Shown here one piece after another: positions 23,102-31,899 of a stretch of 36,154 bases of DNA. The stretch comes from an uncultured Eisenbergiella sp. Lineage in GTDB: Bacteria; Bacillota; Clostridia; Lachnospirales; Lachnospiraceae. Under the pieces are notes generated by a model. The model had not been told where the DNA came from. It did not search any database and was given only the letters and a program-made list of their open reading frames with translations. The stretch covers positions 1 to 36,154 of the forward strand of contig CANQUI010000022.1 in assembly GCA_947626995.1 (NCBI GenBank). Reading direction: 5' to 3'. A program made the position numbers and the translations under genes. Positions within the stretch are counted from its first letter, which is position 1, and each line of letters opens with the position of its first letter.

Positions 23102-23485
23102 TTATTCTCCAAGAAAATCCCAGTCTACATCATTATCCGGCTGTGAATTTTCAGGTGTTGGAAAGGACACCCTGATTTGGGGCTCCCTTTGCGCCATGCC
23201 TACAGTCAGTCCGGAAAGAAAAAGTGGCAATTCCTGTTTCAGACTGTTTTCCACTGCATCTACAATCTGTTTCACAAAAAGTTCTTCCCGTTCTCTTGTT
23301 TCCAGATAAGGATCAGCCTGTGTGCGGTAGTAGCGGTCAAAATAATCTACCAGTGCAAGAGAGATTACCTGACTGTAAGATTTAAAATCCTGCCTGTCCA
23401 TCGTCTGTAAATATTCCCAGGCTCTCCGCTGTTGTTCTTTGTCCAGATTAAAGCGCAGGTTTGTGTTGCGGATATTGTTCTGCAT
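23102..23485 (-). CDS. ParR-like segregation adaptor protein
   Basis: A 127-residue protein directly downstream of the ParM-like gene, with its RBS (GGAGGGG) embedded in the last parM codons. The N-terminus (NTNLRFNLDKEQQRRAWEYL) looks like a ribbon-helix-helix DNA-binding strand and helix. The acidic C-terminus (PDNDVDWDFLGE) fits the filament-binding tail of ParR proteins. It is assigned mainly from gene order and architecture; homology should be checked by profile search. Confidence 0.65.
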   Translation of the reverse strand: MQNNIRNTNLRFNLDKEQQRRAWEYLQTMDRQDFKSYSQVISLALVDYFDRYYRTQADPYLETREREELFVKQIVDAVENSLKQELPLFLSGLTVGMAQREPQIRVSFPTPENSQPDNDVDWDFLGE

Positions 23486-23488
23486 GGT

Positions 23489-24406
23489 TTATCCCCTCCT
23501 TTTCAGGCTCATATAAGCCAGAGATTCGTAACCTTTGGCAGTGGCGCAGATGTCATCAATGATGGTGACTCGTGATTTGTCATACGTTCCGAAGTTACGG
23601 ATCAGGCATCCACCGCCGCCAACCACATACAGGCGCATTAGGTCAGGATTATATTCATATTTGCGGAGCGTGGAAAAAAGTTCTGCCACATACTGTCTGG
23701 CAATAGAACTGATACAATCCAGATATGGTGCTGAAATGTCAGCTGTTCCAAACCGCAGAATCTGTTCTACTGTAGATTCTTCAATCTTCACTCCAAATTT
23801 GTCCAGAACAGCGTTCTTTGCAGCAATCATGCATTGGTTTACACCAAGTTTTTCTGTCCAGCATCGGCTTTCTTGTGCTTTCTTATTGTTGATATACAGA
23901 ATGTTCATGGTTCCGTTTCTGATATCTGCAAGGAGATTAGTTCCCTTGAAATTTCCAAGGTGGTTTACAATAGCCGGATATCCCTGTGGGTAAAGGCTAC
24001 ATCCCACAAAGCGGAGATGATATTCTTTGCCGTTGAAACGGTAATGGACTTCTGGATTCTGGAGCAGATAGGAACGAAAAGCTTCTCTTTGATTTCTGAT
24101 CCATGTCAGAGGAAGTCCGGCAGCCAGATGAACATCTGCTTCACGGATGGAAAAGACATTCAGTTCCCTTGCAATAGCCATTAGCGTCAGAAGATAATAT
24201 TCTTCGTCCATAGCTTTATCCGGGATAAATTCTTTGTGTCCTTCGCCGATCCGGTAGTAAATGCCGTTGTATTCCAGAATATTCCCGGTGAAGATTGGTT
24301 CAGTTTCATAGGCTTTGATGCCGGTTGGGGTGACGGTGTTTGCTTTTTTCATATTGCCGTAGCCATGATCTACAGCAATGATTTTGGTGTTTCTGAGTTC
24401 TCGCAT
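23489..24406 (-). CDS. parM: ParM/StbA-like plasmid segregation actin homologue
   Basis: A 305-residue actin-like ATPase. Phosphate-1 motif KIIAVDHGYGNMK is at the N-terminus. The second half contains LLADIRNGTMN (phosphate 2) and the adenosine motif LYVVGGGGCLIRN near residue 265. Such proteins form filaments that push plasmid copies apart. The ATG at 24406 is preferred over an upstream in-frame extension because GGAGG lies eight bases before it. It is first in the minus-strand parM-parR-repA-dnaC-DUF3847-mobA series, and its leader contains a large inverted repeat. Confidence 0.87.
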   Translation of the reverse strand: MRELRNTKIIAVDHGYGNMKKANTVTPTGIKAYETEPIFTGNILEYNGIYYRIGEGHKEFIPDKAMDEEYYLLTLMAIARELNVFSIREADVHLAAGLPLTWIRNQREAFRSYLLQNPEVHYRFNGKEYHLRFVGCSLYPQGYPAIVNHLGNFKGTNLLADIRNGTMNILYINNKKAQESRCWTEKLGVNQCMIAAKNAVLDKFGVKIEESTVEQILRFGTADISAPYLDCISSIARQYVAELFSTLRKYEYNPDLMRLYVVGGGGCLIRNFGTYDKSRVTIIDDICATAKGYESLAYMSLKRRG

Positions 24407-24414
24407 AAAAAATA

Positions 24415-24498
24415 CCTCCGTTTTCGTATTGATTGATTCAGCAGGTCGTACCGGTGTGGTACTGCTCTGCTGTGGGATAAGCATACGAAAATCGGAGG
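24415..24498 (-). promoter_or_regulatory. Large nested palindrome in the parM leader
   Basis: Outer arms CCTCCG+TTTTCGTAT (24415-24429) pair with ATACGAAAA+CGGAGG (24483-24498, one bulged T). Nested inside are CAGCAG/CTGCTG and GTACC/GGTAC. The outer arm contains the parM ribosome binding site, so a folded transcript would hide it. It may be a translational control element or part of a parC centromere. Confidence 0.6.
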
Positions 24499-24574
24499 AA
24501 AAAGGCATTGAGGGGAAATTGAGCAGGAATTGAGAAAAAAGATATATTGTGCTTACGTTCTTCATGTACTCTTG

Positions 24575-24604
24575 TTGTGATTTCATTGTTTTTTATCGTA
24601 TAAT
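24575..24604 (+). promoter_or_regulatory. Promoter of the two-component/ABC transporter operon
   Basis: TTGTGA (24575-24580) and a perfect TATAAT (24599-24604) are spaced by 18 bases, ending 22 bases before the response regulator start codon. Confidence 0.7.
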
Positions 24605-24626
24605 ATGGATACTGGAGGTGGTTTGG

Positions 24627-25301
24627 ATGAAATACAAGATTTTAGTTGTCGATGATGATAAAGAATTGGTGAAAATGCTTTGTAGTTATTTTAATATGAA
24701 ACAATATGAAACCATTACGGCTACAGATGGAATGGAAGCATTAAATAAAATAAAAATGAAACCGGATATTATTTTGTTGGATATCAATATGCCACGCATG
24801 GATGGGATTGAAGTATGTCGTCTGATACGCAGTAAAGTGTTATGTCCAATTTTATTTCTGACAGCAAGAGTTGACGAAGATGATAAAATTAATGGGTTGC
24901 TTTCAGGTGGGGATGATTATATTACGAAACCATTTAGTCTTCGGGAGTTGGAAGCAAGGATTGTCACAAACATAAAGAGAGAAGAAAGGCATCAACAAAA
25001 AACGGAATACCGTTTCATGGATGAAATGCTGATTGATTATTCTGAAAAAATAGTAGCTATAGCTGGACACAGGATGGAGTTCACAAAAATTGAATATCAG
25101 ATTATTGAATTCTTATCCATGCATCCAGGGCAGGTGTTTGATAAAGAACGTATATATGCACAAGTCTGTGGATATGATGCGGAAGGGGACAGTAGAACGA
25201 TAACGGAATTAGTACGGCGTATAAGGAAAAAAATAGCGGATTATTCAGAAAAAGAATACATAGAAACTGTATGGGGGATTGGATACCGATGGAAAAAATA
25301 A
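24627..25301 (+). CDS. OmpR-family response regulator of the element
   Basis: A 224-residue regulator: receiver domain with DDD at 9-11, phospho-acceptor Asp52 in IILLDINMPRMDG, and Lys101 in TKPF; winged helix at about 130-220 (FTKIEYQIIEFLS, RTITELVRRIRKK). The ATG at 24627 follows GGAGG by eight bases, so the upstream open frame is not coding. Its end overlaps the kinase start by 13 bases. It probably controls the ABC transporter genes downstream, as similar cargo modules do in antimicrobial-peptide response loci. Confidence 0.93.
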   Translation: MKYKILVVDDDKELVKMLCSYFNMKQYETITATDGMEALNKIKMKPDIILLDINMPRMDGIEVCRLIRSKVLCPILFLTARVDEDDKINGLLSGGDDYITKPFSLRELEARIVTNIKREERHQQKTEYRFMDEMLIDYSEKIVAIAGHRMEFTKIEYQIIEFLSMHPGQVFDKERIYAQVCGYDAEGDSRTITELVRRIRKKIADYSEKEYIETVWGIGYRWKK

Positions 25302-26467
25302 GAAACTTGTCACTGAAAAAAACAATTCTGCTTTATTTTGTGATCAGCTTAACGGCAGCATTTCTGTTATCTGGATTTACAGTTCATTTTGCAGGAAATA
25401 TGCAGAATAAAATATGGGAAAAATATATTGATTATGCAGATTATACGGACGTGTTTCAGCAATATGGAAAGAAATACGAGATTGAGATATCAAGACCTAA
25501 TCAATCGCAGATGAATCGTTTGGACTATCATCTTTCGGAAATGTGTGACTTTATGGAAACATATTCGGTACTGATTTTTTCGATTGTTGGGAGTGTTGTT
25601 GCGGTATTCTTTTTTTATAAAAATAAGTTAAAGACACCTCTACAGGAACTAAAAGATGCCTCACAAATGATTGCAGATAATGAACTGGATTTTCATGTGT
25701 CCTATGAAAATAAAGATGAGATGGGAACTTTGTGTAAAGAATTTGAAATGATGCGAAGTGATTTAGCAGATAACAACAGAAAGATGTGGCGAATGATTGA
25801 TGACGAGAAGGCTTTGCGGAATGCAATTGCACATGATATACGTTCTCCACTTTCCATATTGCGTGGGTATCAGGAAATGCTCTTAGAGTTTGTTTCTGCC
25901 GAGAGTATAAAAACAGAGGATGTTATTGATATCTTACAAACAGGCATGTATCAGATTGACCGTATAGAGCATTTCACGGAAAACATGAGAAAAATGTCCC
26001 ATTTAGAACAGAGGGAACTGCAATGCTCAGAGATAGAGTTATCGGAACTGGCAAAAAAGATTGAGGCAGAAGCTGCCATGCTGTCCAAGAAGGAAAGTAA
26101 ATTATGTAAGGTAGAAAGAGTGCAGGAACAAAACATTGTGAAAGTGGATGAGGAACTTGTCATGGAAGTGACAGACAACTTACTGGAAAATGCGGTTCGA
26201 TATGCACAAAAAAGTATTGCTTTGCAGATAAAGAAAAAGGATGGTTTTCTTATAATTTCTGTTGAAGATGATGGAATAGGATTTGTGGATACTGAGGAAA
26301 AAGTAACAGAGCCATTTTATCATAAGAATCCACAAGATGATTTAAAGCATTTTGGCCTTGGTATGTATATTTCTCGTATTTTCTGTGAAAAGCATGGAGG
26401 AAATTTGAAAATATATAATGCCAGACAAGGCGGTGCTCATGTAGAAGCTCTTTTCAAAGCTGAATAA
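25289..26467 (+). CDS. Sensor histidine kinase of the element
   Basis: A 392-residue kinase with helices at about 12-34 and 91-111 flanking a short extracytoplasmic loop of about 55 residues. A HAMP segment follows, then phospho-acceptor His182 in NAIAHDIRSPLSILRGY and an ATPase domain with N-box DNLLENAVRYA, G1 VEDDGIGF and G2 FGLGMYISRIF. It overlaps the regulator gene. The small sensor resembles kinases that detect stimuli at the membrane or through a partner transporter, which fits the adjacent ABC genes. Confidence 0.92.
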   Translation: MEKIRNLSLKKTILLYFVISLTAAFLLSGFTVHFAGNMQNKIWEKYIDYADYTDVFQQYGKKYEIEISRPNQSQMNRLDYHLSEMCDFMETYSVLIFSIVGSVVAVFFFYKNKLKTPLQELKDASQMIADNELDFHVSYENKDEMGTLCKEFEMMRSDLADNNRKMWRMIDDEKALRNAIAHDIRSPLSILRGYQEMLLEFVSAESIKTEDVIDILQTGMYQIDRIEHFTENMRKMSHLEQRELQCSEIELSELAKKIEAEAAMLSKKESKLCKVERVQEQNIVKVDEELVMEVTDNLLENAVRYAQKSIALQIKKKDGFLIISVEDDGIGFVDTEEKVTEPFYHKNPQDDLKHFGLGMYISRIFCEKHGGNLKIYNARQGGAHVEALFKAE

Positions 26468-26583
26468 AAATACTTTATAAGGCTGAAATCGCAAATAAAG
26501 TGGTTTTAGTCTTTTTTGTTGTGAATTTATTGAGAATTGATTTGTATGATGTTGTTAAAGAAATAAAGAAAGGAAGAGATACA

Positions 26584-27654
26584 ATGAAAACAATCATAAA
26601 AAGAAGTATACTTGATTATTTAAAGAACCCTGTTTTGTGGATTGGCTTGATTATTATAGTTGCCAGTATGTATCAATGTCTGTCATCGTATTTGCAAATT
26701 CATTATATCAAACAGAATGAACAGATCACACAAAATGACGTAGCATTGGAAGATGCTGATGTCATGGATGGGTACATTCCCACATCTGATGATAAAGAAA
26801 GAAGAAGGGAGTGGGAAGATACGATCAAAGAGACGTTAATGGACACCTCCAAAAATGGTTTTGGATTTAGCAGGCAGGAAGCAGATCATGTAATGAAAGA
26901 AATTCAGAATATGGATGTAAAGACTGCTTCTGAGTTTTTGGAATCCCAATATGGCTATTATAATGCAATATATGCTTATGAGGACCTTGAAATTCATAAG
27001 GGGACAGCAGAAGAAATCAATCATTATATCGAGCGGAAATTATCCGAACATTCTTTTTCCTGGTACTTTGCCAAAAAATTTACGGATTTTGCAGGATTGC
27101 ATATGGCCTTTTTTGCAACAGTCTTGCTATCATTTTTATTTATTCAGGATACACGAAAAAGTACCTATGAATTATTACATACAAAGCCTGTTACGGCAGT
27201 CCAATATATATGTGGGAAAGTAATAAGCGGATTCATTAGTATGCTGGGAGTATTAGTGATTTTGAATGTTATATTCTTTATGCTGTGTTTGAAAACGTCT
27301 TTAGAATCGGGCTTTCCAGTAACACCAATTGATTTTTGCGTGAATTCTCTGATCTATATTATTCCGAATCTTTTGATGATATGTTGTGTCTATACAATTA
27401 CAGCAGTAATATTTAAAAATCCGCTTCCGGCAGCACCAATCTTGTTTTTACACATTATATATTCAAATATGCTGACCATGAAGAATGATATTTATTATAT
27501 GAGACCGTTCTCTATTATGGTGCGATTCCCTGGCAGGTTTTTTGAAACACATGCAGCTAAAATGTCAAACATAAATCAGATTATTCTTGTAATTTCATCA
27601 GTTATATTAGTATGTATTTCTGTTACAATCTGGAAAAGGAGGAGGGTTCATTGA
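26584..27654 (+). CDS. ABC-2 type transporter permease subunit (large)
   Basis: A 356-residue membrane protein. One helix at about 15-35 is followed by a hydrophilic region of about 130 residues, then five or so helices from about 180 to 350 (LHMAFFATVLLSFLFIQ, FISMLGVLVILNVIFF, LIYIIPNLLMICCVY, IILVISSVILVCISV). This is the layout of ABC-2 family permeases with a large first extracellular loop. The ATG at 26584 has AGGAAGAG upstream. Its stop overlaps the TTG start of the next permease. Substrate unknown; peptide or antibiotic efflux is plausible. Confidence 0.8.
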   Translation: MKTIIKRSILDYLKNPVLWIGLIIIVASMYQCLSSYLQIHYIKQNEQITQNDVALEDADVMDGYIPTSDDKERRREWEDTIKETLMDTSKNGFGFSRQEADHVMKEIQNMDVKTASEFLESQYGYYNAIYAYEDLEIHKGTAEEINHYIERKLSEHSFSWYFAKKFTDFAGLHMAFFATVLLSFLFIQDTRKSTYELLHTKPVTAVQYICGKVISGFISMLGVLVILNVIFFMLCLKTSLESGFPVTPIDFCVNSLIYIIPNLLMICCVYTITAVIFKNPLPAAPILFLHIIYSNMLTMKNDIYYMRPFSIMVRFPGRFFETHAAKMSNINQIILVISSVILVCISVTIWKRRRVH

Positions 27655-28307
27655 AAACGGAACTCAAAAACTGCCTGTCGTTATATAAGATTTTTTATTC
27701 ATGTGCATTTATACTGATATTGTGTGTTATTCATCCGATTATATACTATGAAGAAATCGGTTCAGCAATTCAGTCTCCAATAGCATTTTTAACAATTATT
27801 TTTTGTAGTGACACATATTTGATGGAAGTAAAAAGTAAGCGTGCCGATGTATTTCATTTGTATGATCAAAAAAAGCAGTTAAAAGTAATATCGCAGAGAG
27901 TGGGCGTTCAAATATTATATTTATTAATACTTTCTTGTGTTGGATATGTTTTGTTTTACTGGCAAAAACCGGGCAGTGTAAACGAAGGCATTTCGGGTAT
28001 TCAGATATTTCTTTTATATTTCATTGCAATGTTTGGAACTATCTGGCTTTGGAGTATATGCTCTGTGATTTTGTGTACATTGCTTCGAAATATGTGGGCA
28101 GGTATTGGATGTTTATTTGGAATTGTCATTGGACTTATATCAAAAGCGGGAAGTTCATTTTTCGGAAATCTGGGATTGTTTTCTTTCAGCTTTTGTGAAC
28201 CTACTCAATTAATGTCCGAGAGTTGGATTTATGGAACGCTTGTGTCTTTTATAGCGGGGCTGTTTTTATTTGCAGTATTACCAATGACTTTAAAGAAAAG
28301 AGGATAG
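27651..28307 (+). CDS. ABC transporter permease subunit (small)
   Basis: A 218-residue membrane protein with about six helices (IFYSCAFILILCVIHPI, ILYLLILSCVGYVLFYW, IFLLYFIAMFGTIWLWS, WAGIGCLFGIVIGLISK, LVSFIAGLFLFAVLP). It most likely starts at TTG 27651, where AGGAGGAGGG lies six bases upstream and TTGA overlaps the preceding stop; the longer frame from ATG 27612 has no RBS. It is expected to pair with the larger permease and the downstream ATPase. Confidence 0.78.
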   Translation: MKTELKNCLSLYKIFYSCAFILILCVIHPIIYYEEIGSAIQSPIAFLTIIFCSDTYLMEVKSKRADVFHLYDQKKQLKVISQRVGVQILYLLILSCVGYVLFYWQKPGSVNEGISGIQIFLLYFIAMFGTIWLWSICSVILCTLLRNMWAGIGCLFGIVIGLISKAGSSFFGNLGLFSFSFCEPTQLMSESWIYGTLVSFIAGLFLFAVLPMTLKKRG

Positions 28308-28310
28308 ATT

Positions 28311-29183
28311 ATGAGTATTAGAATAAATGATTTAACAGTTAGATTTAAAAATGGTGTAGTTGCAGTAAATAAGGCATCTCTTGAAATACCTAAGGGAATT
28401 TACGGACTTTTGGGTGAGAATGGTGCCGGAAAAACCACTTTGATGAGGGTTCTTACAACTGTTTTAAAACAAACGGAAGGAATGGTTTCCCTTGATGGAA
28501 TTCTGTATAACGAGGGAAATTATGAGAAAATACAGAAAAAGATTGGTTATCTTCCACAGGAAATCGACTTATATCCGAATCTTACGGTGAAAGAATGTCT
28601 TGTATATATGGGGGGACTGTCAGGAGTAGCCAGAAATGACCTCGAACAAAGAATTACCTATTATCTGGAAAAGACTTCTCTTACAGAGCATCAGAATAAA
28701 AAAATGCGGCAATTATCTGGTGGTATGAAGAGACGTGTCGGACTCATACAGGCACTTCTTAATAATCCGGATTTTTTGATTATTGATGAACCTACCACCG
28801 GGTTAGATCCGGAAGAAAGAATCAGGATCCGCAATCTTTTGGTTGATTTTTCAAAGGATAGAACTGTGCTGTTTTCCACTCATGTAGTAGAAGATTTAGC
28901 AGCAACCTGTACACAGCTTGCCATTATGAAAAAGGGAAGTTTTTTATATTCTGGAAGCGTGAGTGGGTTGCTGGAAAATGCAAAGGGCTGTGTTTGGAAT
29001 TGTACGGTACAAAATGCAGAAGAAGCCCGTTTGTTAGAAGCCAATTATTCTATATCATCTAAGCAGTATGTAGAAAATGGAATTCATATGAAAGTATTAA
29101 GCAAAGGAAAGCCAAATGAGAATTGTGTCCTGGATAATGATATCACTTTGGAAGATGCATATATTTATTTGACGAATAGTTGA
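28311..29183 (+). CDS. ABC transporter ATP-binding protein
   Basis: A 290-residue ATPase with Walker A GENGAGKT at about 35-42, Q-loop LPQEIDLYPN, signature LSGGMKRR at 135-142, Walker B FLIIDEPTTGLDP at 155-167 and the H-loop LFSTHVVED. It has a C-terminal extension of about 80 residues. It is last in the five-gene operon behind the two-component system and three bases after the small permease. It energises the two permeases; a role in antimicrobial peptide resistance is inference from the gene arrangement only. Confidence 0.93.
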   Translation: MSIRINDLTVRFKNGVVAVNKASLEIPKGIYGLLGENGAGKTTLMRVLTTVLKQTEGMVSLDGILYNEGNYEKIQKKIGYLPQEIDLYPNLTVKECLVYMGGLSGVARNDLEQRITYYLEKTSLTEHQNKKMRQLSGGMKRRVGLIQALLNNPDFLIIDEPTTGLDPEERIRIRNLLVDFSKDRTVLFSTHVVEDLAATCTQLAIMKKGSFLYSGSVSGLLENAKGCVWNCTVQNAEEARLLEANYSISSKQYVENGIHMKVLSKGKPNENCVLDNDITLEDAYIYLTNS

Positions 29184-29189
29184 ATATAA

Positions 29190-29210
29190 CGGCGGGCAAG
29201 TTGCCCGCCG
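29190..29210. terminator. Hairpin between convergent ABC and STAND genes, probable bidirectional terminator
   Basis: CGGCGGGC and GCCCGCCG form a perfect 8-bp GC stem with loop AAGTT, placed exactly between two convergent stop codons. The flanks are AT-rich without a long T run, so termination may be partial. Confidence 0.6.
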
Positions 29211-29220
29211 TAAATTATGC

Positions 29221-31533
29221 TTATTTTGTTAAAAGACCGGATAGATTTTTTCCAATGCAAAATCCAATCTGTGGATATAACTCCTGAATTTCCTGATATT
29301 TTGCTTCAATCATTTCTGGTTCATCAGCCCAGATCTTTTCATATATTTTGAAAGCTCTTTTAAAATGTGTTTTGGCTTGCGGAAGATTGGCAGTCATCAG
29401 ATAAATGGTTCCAAGGGTTTCCTGTACTTTGGCATAATCCAGACAGTCATCGGAATGGTATTCCTTGATGATGCCGGATAATTTTTGCAATTCAGAGATG
29501 CCTCTTTCGGGTTCCTGCTGTTCTGTCAGGAACATTGCATAATTGGCAATCTGAGGTATGCTGTCATTTATATGAAGCAGGTTAAATTGGTCAAGCAGTG
29601 AGATACTTTTTTCCATGTGTTCTCTTGCAAGATCGGGATGACCGTTCATGCGGTAAAGTCCACCGAGATTGGCATGAAGGTTGGAAACAAGGCGAGCATT
29701 GTCAGCAGTGATATTTTCTATCTGGGCAAGTGCATCCTTTTCCAGTTTTATTGCTTTTTCTGGCTTGATTTCAAGAGTAGCCTGAAAATCCAGTAACAAT
29801 GCCCGGTCAGAATCGGTGCCAATGTCTTTAGGCTTCAAAAAATTTTTTAATTCCTGAATGATTTCTTTCATACCTTTCTGGTAATTATAATTATCCATAT
29901 ATGGAAAAACATTTTCCAGAAAAAGTAGATATTTTGGTATATCATCTTTTTCAATCAATTCTATGATGTTTCCTGCTGTCTGAAACAGCTTCTTGTAATA
30001 ATCGACTTCAATTCCATGCATTAAACATATTTTCTGTAAAGAATCCAGTAATATGTGACAGCTACTTACAGATGGTTTTGTCTCTGAAAGGGCAATTTCC
30101 TTAATCATAGGATGCAGGGAGATTGTGTGACGTGTAGTTGTCTGCACAAAACCAGTTTCAATCAAGTCGTTAATTTCATTTAAGGTAGGCAGTTCCAGCC
30201 ATTTGGCGAATATGCGGGCAGAAATACCAGTGTAAGGAAGAAAACACAAATTGCACATGATATCCTGCTGTTTTCGGGATAAAGCATATAGTGAAAATAG
30301 AGTATGGATATGACTATAATAAGTGGCTTTACTGCTTTGACCATCCTTGATTATCTTAATTTTATCTTCATTATCGAGAGATGCTCTTTCTTCCTGAAGT
30401 TTTGCTAATAACTGACCTGGAGTTGAAATTCCATTTTCCAAAAGTTTTGCAGCCAGTTCTACAGCAAAAGTATGATAGTGTACGGTCTCTATGATTTTTT
30501 CGACGGTCGAACGATACTTGTCTGCTTCTGAATAAAATGCAGATGTCAGTTGGAAAAGAATGTTTATATCCTTTATTTCTTTTAATTGAAAAGTACAGTA
30601 TTCATTCAGATTACTTCTGGTCGTAAATAAAATCTGACAGCGGTATTTTAATACTACTGACAGAAAACTGTCCTGTGTAGCTGTGACATTAAAATTATCT
30701 ATGATAAGCAGAGTATCGGATTTCAGGGAACGCAGAAAACGGTTATGTCTTTGAAACCGTTCCTGTTCGCTGATTTCTGGTGGATCATCAATAAAATCCA
30801 TGTCAGTAATGTCCTGATGAAGATCACCTGTATATTCTACATATAGAATGTTAGTGTAATGCTTTTTGTAATGTTTTGCGTAGGCTTTGGCAAGTTCGCT
30901 TTTACCAATACCGGCAATTCCGCAAAGAAAAACATGACGGTTTTCCTCAAGCATGGTATATAATTCTTCTAGTTCTTTATCTCTTCCGATAAAATGACGG
31001 CATGGTTTCGGAACCTCACTGTCCATAATATAATCCAGCACAATGGGTGACAGGGCACCTCCGGCAAGTAATTTTTGATTTTTAGTATCACGTTTGATAA
31101 ATTGTCGCTCCATGCCAAAAGAAATCAGCTTTGCAAGAAAAAGCAGACGTGAGCTGGCTGGTTTGTACAGAGAAGCCAGATTTTTCTTTTTGGCATCGGA
31201 GATGGTGTCATCTTGTATAAATAATGTGTATATATCCTGCATAGCCATATTGCAGTCAGACATCAATGGAAGCAGATTCTGGTGAATGGTTTCTGCCAGT
31301 TTTTTCTGATTACTGGGTTTGGAATAGTAGGCAGATATTTTGGGACTGATCTTTGCTTGACCGGTCAGCCAACGACAAACCAGACCATTATCCATAGAAA
31401 AATCCTGATTTGCCGGATCATCCATAAAATCTTCAAATAATTCGTATAAAAAATCAGGCTGACTCATTTGATTACTTTCGCTGATATGATTTTTTAAGCA
31501 AGTGCTAATAGAAGAAAAATCGCATCGATTCAA
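29221..31533 (-). CDS. STAND-type NTPase (NB-ARC-like) with C-terminal TPR repeats
   Basis: A 770-residue protein starting at TTG 31533 with AGGGGA upstream; the next in-frame ATG lacks an RBS. Residues 1-170 are an unassigned helical N-terminus. FIGRDKELEEL at 181 opens the NTPase: Walker A FLCGIAGIGKSELA at 202-215, Walker B TLLIIDNF at 274-281, sensor ILFTTRS at 301-307. A winged-helix-like region follows at about 400-490. TPR-like pairs occupy about 600-750 (LGGLYRMNGHPDLAREHMEK, LGTIYLMTANLPQAKTHF). STAND proteins oligomerise after a C-terminal sensor binds a ligand; some are transcription regulators (MalT-like) and some are anti-phage sensors (Avs). No recognisable nuclease or protease effector is fused here, so either role is open. 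Confidence 0.85.
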   Translation of the reverse strand: MNRCDFSSISTCLKNHISESNQMSQPDFLYELFEDFMDDPANQDFSMDNGLVCRWLTGQAKISPKISAYYSKPSNQKKLAETIHQNLLPLMSDCNMAMQDIYTLFIQDDTISDAKKKNLASLYKPASSRLLFLAKLISFGMERQFIKRDTKNQKLLAGGALSPIVLDYIMDSEVPKPCRHFIGRDKELEELYTMLEENRHVFLCGIAGIGKSELAKAYAKHYKKHYTNILYVEYTGDLHQDITDMDFIDDPPEISEQERFQRHNRFLRSLKSDTLLIIDNFNVTATQDSFLSVVLKYRCQILFTTRSNLNEYCTFQLKEIKDINILFQLTSAFYSEADKYRSTVEKIIETVHYHTFAVELAAKLLENGISTPGQLLAKLQEERASLDNEDKIKIIKDGQSSKATYYSHIHTLFSLYALSRKQQDIMCNLCFLPYTGISARIFAKWLELPTLNEINDLIETGFVQTTTRHTISLHPMIKEIALSETKPSVSSCHILLDSLQKICLMHGIEVDYYKKLFQTAGNIIELIEKDDIPKYLLFLENVFPYMDNYNYQKGMKEIIQELKNFLKPKDIGTDSDRALLLDFQATLEIKPEKAIKLEKDALAQIENITADNARLVSNLHANLGGLYRMNGHPDLAREHMEKSISLLDQFNLLHINDSIPQIANYAMFLTEQQEPERGISELQKLSGIIKEYHSDDCLDYAKVQETLGTIYLMTANLPQAKTHFKRAFKIYEKIWADEPEMIEAKYQEIQELYPQIGFCIGKNLSGLLTK

Positions 31534-31571
31534 TAGAAATTCCCCTTTCGTAGTTAAGATTAAGTATATCT

Positions 31572-31600
31572 ATCATAACACGAACATATATTCGATTCAA
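31572..31600 (-). promoter_or_regulatory. Promoter of the STAND NTPase gene
   Basis: On the minus strand, TTGAAT (31595-31600) and TATGAT (31572-31577, with an extended TGT just upstream) are 17 bases apart. They lie about 40 bases before the TTG start. Confidence 0.65.
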
Positions 31601-31618
31601 GAAAATGCGGATATTTTT

Positions 31619-31648
31619 AAATTGATTGTGTCAATTTACAATCAATTT
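31619..31648. promoter_or_regulatory. 11-bp inverted repeat upstream of the STAND gene, possible operator
   Basis: AAATTGATTGT (31619-31629) and ACAATCAATTT (31638-31648) are perfect inverted arms separated by 8 bases. They lie just upstream of the STAND promoter and between it and the divergent 44-codon ORF. Confidence 0.5.
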
Positions 31649-31717
31649 CTATTCAATGTGGTTTTCCGGCAGGTTCTGTAAAATAAGCTCAGATCAAAAC
31701 AATAACGGGAGGAGCTT

Positions 31718-31852
31718 ATGCAACAGAATATTGAATTTGAGCGGTGCATTGATTTTCTGGTACGGATGATTGATAAGTACGGCGCTGAAGTCCTCCGGGA
31801 GTTGGAGGAAGAAAAACAGAATAAGGAAGAAAAAGAAGCGGCAGTTTCCTGA
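31718..31852 (+). CDS. Small acidic helical protein, 44 residues, unknown function
   Basis: A 44-codon ORF with an excellent GGGAGGAG ribosome binding site. The product (start MQQNIEFERCIDFLVRMIDK, then an Ala/Glu/Lys-rich helix) is predicted fully helical and charged. It is divergent from the STAND NTPase gene and 47 bases before the stop of the convergent GNAT gene. I do not recognise a family. It could be a regulator or partner of the neighbouring NTPase. Confidence 0.55.
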   Translation: MQQNIEFERCIDFLVRMIDKYGAEVLRELEEEKQNKEEKEAAVS

Positions 31853-31899
31853 AATACAAAATGTAAATCAGACTGTCGCTTTTTTCATGCATTTTTAAA

